Source: Acanthosepion lycidas (taxonomy: Eukaryota > Mollusca > Cephalopoda > Sepiida > Sepiidae). From it: DNA of 64,000 nt. Shown here in pieces: positions 60,026-64,000 of the stretch. The notes beneath the pieces are model-generated. The model made no database searches. It was not told the origin of the DNA and saw nothing but the letters and a program-made list of their open reading frames with translations. Numbering within the stretch: position 1 is the first letter of the stretch; every line of letters begins with the position of its first letter. Made by a program: the position numbers and the translations under genes. The stretch lies in NCBI GenBank assembly GCA_963932145.1, contig OZ010586.1, positions 57,158,650 through 57,222,649 of the forward strand. The letters are read 5' to 3'.

Positions 60026-60577
60026 TCATACTTCTAGCCCCAGCACTCTGGCTCCGTCCTGTAACTTCTCTGGATCCTTGCTTGTCAGTCCGTAGAGCTC
60101 GAGATGTTTCCTCGCAGATTCCGCCGACGCCACATCCTCGTTGATATATATATCGTCAATATATGCTGACGTTACTCTATTTATAGTTTCATTCTGTGCT
60201 AACACAGCCTTGAGCACAGCTCGCATTATCAGGGGCGCCACATTCAGGCCGAACCCCAGCCTGGTCAAACAATATTGTTTCCCTTTAAACATAACTGTTT
60301 GATATGGCCACAGGGATTTTTCAACACGGATCTGTAGATATGCTTTCCTGAGGTCCAGAATGGACACGTTCGCACCCTGCTGTCTCCAGTCTCGCAGTTT
60401 TTCTGCGTAAACATCCGCGGTACCTGTGAATGTTTCAACGTAGGTATTCAGTTCCCGATAGTCCATCACAGGACGCACCTTATGCTTGTTGGTCTGCAGC
60501 ACGGCCATCAGTGGTATCAGTCCCTTGGGCGGGACAAACTCCTTGTTACTGTACGGCACCAACCAACCATTGTCCAT
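60026..60577 (-). pseudogene. Gypsy 2 reverse transcriptase
   Basis: KHKVRPVMDYRELNTYVETF, VSILDLRKAYLQIRVEKSLW, YCLTRLGFGLNVAPLIMRAV and the catalytic YIDDIYINEDV are all in one frame. A TGA follows VLGLEV where TGG is expected. This is the best preserved enzyme domain of the nest. Confidence 0.92.
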
Positions 60578-61150
60578 TCATGTTTGTAACGCATGCTCGT
60601 ACTCCTCTCTCATCTCGCTGGATACTGGATATTCAGAGATCCGATTCTGAAGTTTCCCTGGTGCATTACCTGCCGACCACTTCCAGGCTGCGACCCAAAC
60701 TCCCTGCCGTTCATTGAATTTCGCACTGAAATCGGCTTCGCTGATACGAATCGCTGCACAGACGGATCGTGGTTTTTCAAACTCCACGCTTCCATGCTGC
60801 GTGATGCGAACTCCAACGAGTGCCTTAATGGCGTTGATGCCAAGCAACAGGTCGAAATCCAGGGGCTTCCCTCGCATAACCAGCACATCAATTGTAGCAG
60901 TATTACCGGTTGCTGTGCAAATTCTGACGGTGCCCCTGCAACAGCAAGCCTGCGTAGCTCCGGTTAATGTAGATACCGCCATACCCTGCTTCGACCAAGA
61001 CCGACATAAACTCGCGCTCAAAATTGACCGTGAGCACCAAGAGTCAAGGAGAGCCGAGAATGGTGTCCCGTCAACACACACAGTAATGATGGGTAGCACC
61101 GAGTTTACTTGCTGTTTGGGGAGTGGACCGGCGCTGAAGTCTCGTCCCCG
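60578..61150 (-). pseudogene. Gypsy 2 protease and pol N-terminus
   Basis: FSALLDSWCSRSILSASL is the protease site with Trp where DSG has Gly. FDLLLGINAIKAL and EFEKPRSVCAAIRI follow. The frame ends at TGA directly before MDNGWLVPYS of the RT, where TGG (Trp) is expected. Confidence 0.85.
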
Positions 61151-61487
61151 CCTCCGTTTCCCGGACAATTTTTGGCCAGATGACCGGTCTTGTTGCATCG
61201 ATAGCAACGCGCGTTAGTTGCCCTTCGCCTCTTCACGCAGTCCCTCGCGAAGTGATTGGGCCCATTACATTCATAGCATGTGACAAGTGGGCCACGTCCG
61301 ATTTCTCTTCCGTAGATAGTTGCTGGTAAACCGCGAATGCTCCCCTGGTTAAGCGAAGAGGGATGACACGATCAAGCCGCTTCACTCCCGATAGGTCGCA
61401 CACCAATTCCAACTTCTCGAGCCATTCAACCACAGATCCAGTCCCGTCAAACTCGGGAATAATTTTTAAATCAAACCGGCCGTCCAT
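61130..61487 (-). pseudogene. Gypsy 2 gag, internally deleted, with two zinc knuckles
   Basis: MDGRFDLKIIPEFDGTGSVV, then LTRGAFAVYQQLSTEEKSDV, jumps directly to CYECNGPNHFARDC and CYRCNKTGHLAKNC (61170-61280). The capsid core that should lie between is missing, so a deletion of a few hundred bp is likely. Confidence 0.82.
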
Positions 61488-61503
61488 ATTCGCCGAAATA
61501 GCT

Positions 61504-61756
61504 TGTCATATGTCCAGAAATTGCTGTCGCTTTCTGTCAGCAATACGTCTCGTCTCGCCGAAGCCTAGAAGAGCCGTGCTCTCCCACGTCCACTCGCCTG
61601 GTTTTTAATGGTAGCGTTGTTCCCTTATGCAAATAAGTCTGCTGCATAAAAATGGCAGTAGGCGTACGCACGCGCGACCGACTCTCAGAGAATGGTTCAA
61701 CACGCGAGGCAGCGAATTCGCTTTGCTCCTGGTAAGTCACTGTCACTTCTATTACT
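61504..61756 (-). repeat. Gypsy 2 5' LTR
   Basis: 253 bp. Differences from the 3' LTR include GTACGC versus GTATGC and TTCAACA versus TTCGACA, both CpG transitions. The terminal base also differs. Confidence 0.93.
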
Positions 61757-61773
61757 TCTGTTGTTTGAATAAC

Positions 61774-61877
61774 TTTTCAAACCTTTCTTGTTGCTGAATA
61801 AATTATTGCTGTTGTTGTTGGAATTGTTGTTGTAAATTGGCTTGTAGCACCTTAGTTAATTTCGCAATTTGTTCCAT
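61774..61877 (-). pseudogene. Gypsy 1 gag N-terminus, split off by Gypsy 2
   Basis: ATG at 61875-61877. MEQIAKLTKVLQANLQQQ followed by a Gln-rich stretch with one TAA, then ERFEKLFKQQ at the Gypsy 2 border. The same LFKQQ coding continues on the far side at 57887-57903. Confidence 0.75.
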
Positions 61878-62180
61878 TCTGCCAACGTATCCACAAGAAA
61901 AAATTTTGCTCTAATTTATGTAGACAATAAAATTTTCTAAGTCCAAACAAGGTGGGGGCAATTTCTTACTTTCTGTAAGCATTGCACAAATTTTTCCTTT
62001 TCTAACGTTCCTTGTTAATAAGCGTTAAAACAAAAATGAAGGAAAAATTACTTACTTTTTGTAAGCGTCAAACAAGTCTTTCTAACGCCCTTCGTTAGTA
62101 AGTGTTGTCAACTGTATATTTGCTTTTTATTTATTTTTATTTTTTTAACATGTGAGATCGTTTCGAATCTCGTCGCCAAC

Positions 62181-62398
62181 TGATATGTCCCGGAAAGGGA
62201 TATATTTGTTTGAAGTAGCAAAGTGGTTGTTGACTACTGTAACTGGGTAGAACAATCTAGCAGGTAACCATAATGGACTGGTCTTCGTCATAGTGGTAGG
62301 CAATAGGCGTCATCCATATCAGTCTGTATTTATGGCTGACACCAGCCAATCATATTACTGTGAGGGGGAACCCACGTGTATGCATATTCATTACATCA
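62181..62398 (-). repeat. Gypsy 1 5' LTR
   Basis: 218 bp, TGATATGTCC to TTACATCA on the plus strand. One difference from the partner is TTCGAAG versus TTTGAAG, a CpG transition. Confidence 0.93.
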
Positions 62399-62533
62399 GG
62401 GTTTGATATTTGTCTGGGGCATTTTCACTGTATTCTTAAAAAATGTTATCACCCAATGTCTCCATTCATTAACCACTGTGGTGGAGTTAGACTTATGGTC
62501 TAGTCTTGCCAGCTTTAACATTTTCTCCATGTT
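62399..62533 (-). pseudogene. Gypsy 3 gag start
   Basis: MEKMLKLARLDHKSNSTTVV then NEWRHWVITFFKNT is the opening of a Gypsy gag with the typical EWxHW motif. It ends at the Gypsy 1 insertion. Beyond the insertion the sequence resumes in the RT thumb, so the gag end through most of RT is missing. Confidence 0.6.
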
Positions 62534-62635
62534 TAAGTTAATTTTTTTTCAAATTTTCAGGCATTATTTATATCATATTTATTTTTAAAAAATAGTATGT
62601 TACATTGTAATGAAAGTAAGAAAAACTTTTTAGGC

Positions 62636-62784
62636 TAAATATGCTTTAATATACTATTATATCACTATATTACAGTGCTAACCATAGTTAACCACAGATA
62701 AGTATTTATAATTGCATGGTGACATTAAGAGCTCAGTCTGCATCTTCTTACATGCAAGAGTTCTATTAAGGGCAACATATTATG
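62636..62784 (-). repeat. Gypsy 3 5' LTR
   Basis: Diverged copy of 50837-50977: AAATATGCTTTAAT, TATATTACAGTGCTA, CCACAGATAAG, ATGCAAGAGTTCTATTAAGG. It lies about 100 bp upstream (minus strand) of the gag start MEKMLK. Confidence 0.65.
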
Positions 62785-64000
62785 ATAGAAAACAAGTTAA
62801 AAGTTCTTTTACATGCTATAGGAGATATTATTTTATTGTAATGAAGGTGTTCTGTTAATTAATATGTGACTACTTGAAATGAGTAATCACAATAATTAAT
62901 TACTTGTGAGGAAGCTATGTATTTTATATGTATTATTTGTCATTTTATGATGTGCATTAGAGCTGAAGAATTTTTGTCTACTGCTGAAGTACTCATGTCT
63001 GGAGCCTTCAACAAGCTTTGGTCACCCCTGGTAGGAGAGAGGTTCAGGAGTAGTTAGTGCCAGCCCTCTTAATTAGATATGGTTCTGTGGCTTGTCTCTT
63101 TATATTGCATTTTATTTGCATAAAAAACCTGACACTATCCTCCCATAAAAGTTATTATCAAAATTTTTAATGAAAGCAGGTATAAGTTGAAGATTACTTT
63201 TACAAATTTAAGTATATTCTGAAAATTTTGCCAAATATTGGTTGTTTTATATGAATCCTTCTACTCAGGTTTTGTTAAATGCATTTCAGATGGTTAGTAA
63301 TGTCATGTGTTTGAGTTTGGAAAAACACATATCTCCAGGAATACCCACAACTAAAATGGTGGACTCAGTATGTGAGTCCACATGAATAAATGCAAAGAAA
63401 CAAGAACCAATACATGTACAAACAAATGATAAAGAAAGGGATACAAGTGACAAAAACAATGATGTGTGTAACAAAAGAATGTGAAAACCTTTTTGTCCAA
63501 AGGATGTGAAATGAATGAATCTATGTACATGTGTGTTGTATGTATGTAGTTTGTTCACGCATTCCTCAAACATGTTTTCCTGTGATAGGCTTAAATGTTG
63601 ACATGTAAACAAAAAAAGTTAAGCAAGAGTGTGAAAAATTATCACAGACTATTTATAATACCAGAGGGCATCCCCTAGTAGTAGTTTCAGAAAAGTAAGT
63701 GGAGTTAACCTCACAAATGTTAAAATTTGAGGTGTCGGGATTCGATAAAATAACATAAGATATTGTTGCAGGACTGTTCATAATTCAGCTATTTAGTATA
63801 ATCCTACAATTTTCATTGAAAGAATAAAATCCAGTAGAAAAAGACAACATAGTATCAACAAATAAACATTAATTTAATATAACAACAAGAATACAAGAAG
63901 TTAGTTGAACATATTGAATGAGCAATGTCTTTTTTGTTTGGTTGTTAAAAGAGTTCTTGGATAAAAATATAAACTGTATTGCATATGTATGTGAGAACAG
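62785..64000. other. Right-edge sequence without recognised genes
   Basis: A/T-rich, no conserved coding motif. The open stretch at 63286-63612 (minus) has no recognisable domain. Confidence 0.5.

Larger units (their letters stand above)
57904..61756 (-). mobile_element. Gypsy 2: Ty3/Gypsy element nested in Gypsy 1 gag
   Basis: LTRs 57904-58156 and 61504-61756 differ at only about four positions. GC content is much higher than the surroundings. The minus-strand order is gag with two zinc knuckles, protease, RT, RNase H, integrase, acidic C-terminus. A purine tract CAGGGGGGAG precedes the 3' LTR start TGTAATAG. A 16-bp direct repeat CTGTTGTTTGAATAAC flanks it (57888-57903 and 61758-61773), longer than the usual 4-6 bp. 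Stops, frameshifts and a gag deletion make it inactive despite the young LTRs. Confidence 0.92.
52617..62398 (-). mobile_element. Gypsy 1: Ty3/Gypsy element with LTRs and GGGTT target duplication
   Basis: LTRs 52617-52839 and 62181-62398 start TGATATGTCC and end TTACATCA. GGGTT flanks both sides (52612-52616 and 62399-62403). Removing the two nested inserts leaves about 4.8 kb, a normal Gypsy length. The coding order on the minus strand is gag, zinc knuckle, protease, RT, RNase H, integrase. The sequence after the 5' LTR (TTGGCGACGAGATTCG, minus strand) is a plausible primer-binding site. Confidence 0.93.
50837..62784 (-). mobile_element. Gypsy 3: old Ty3/Gypsy element, internally deleted, host of the nest
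   Basis: Short diverged terminal repeats (50837-50977 and 62636-62784) enclose the whole nest. On the minus strand the remaining coding parts are a gag start (62399-62533) and the RT end, RNase H and integrase (about 51000-52610). Gypsy 1 sits between them. A purine tract (minus strand GTACAAGGGGAGAA) adjoins the 3' repeat. LTR divergence is the greatest of the three Gypsy elements. Confidence 0.75.

Noticed and set aside
58398-61217. Plus-strand ORFs across Gypsy 2
   Set aside because: Antisense to protease, RT, RNase H and integrase, which match known families on the minus strand.
63286-63612. 108-codon minus-strand ORF near the right edge
   Set aside because: Composition is biased toward Leu, Ser and Phe, with no domain and no conserved motif.

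Overview
The window reads as nuclear DNA of an invertebrate animal. It is strongly A+T-rich, has long homopolymer and dinucleotide runs, one intron-rich conserved animal gene, and many decayed animal-type transposable elements. A mollusc-like or other lophotrochozoan/invertebrate source is plausible, but nothing here fixes the species.

The only host gene I can support is COPS5 (CSN5/JAB1, the JAMM deneddylase subunit of the COP9 signalosome). It lies on the minus strand. Six coding exons, with clean GT-AG borders and consistent phases, run from 39072 down to 3787 and encode 303 codons plus 2 nt. The last roughly 30 residues are off the left edge. Its introns total about 34 kb and are packed with mobile elements.

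Layout, left to right: a Penelope-like element with inverted terminal copies and a hammerhead-like core (1.07-3.31 kb); COPS5 exon 6; a hAT/KIAA1586-like relic (5.2-6.8 kb); a Jockey-type LINE relic (7.2-10.7 kb); a second Penelope relic (11.6-12.2 kb); exons 5 and 4; a 1.7-kb pure-purine 16-bp array (13.68-15.35 kb) abutting a Ty1/copia element whose 5' LTR is cut off (15.35-20.43 kb) and which carries a mariner-like MITE; exons 3 and 2; then three inverted-terminal-repeat structures, A (27.6-35.3 kb), B (36.3-38.0 kb) and C (40.1-42.5 kb), around exon 1. A holds a decayed intronless gene with a PHD finger and a possible DDE layout. Upstream of COPS5 are a Tx1/L1-like LINE relic (45.7-50.5 kb) and a Ty3/Gypsy nest (50.8-62.8 kb).

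The Gypsy nest is four levels deep. An old, internally deleted Gypsy (3) holds Gypsy 1 (5-bp target duplication GGGTT). Gypsy 1 holds Gypsy 2 in gag and a 1.1-kb solo LTR (4-bp duplication GTAT) in pol. The solo LTR holds a MITE. LTR divergence by eye follows the nesting order. No element has an intact full set of reading frames. The most novel signal is the A/B/C inverted-repeat family together with the PHD-containing gene inside A.
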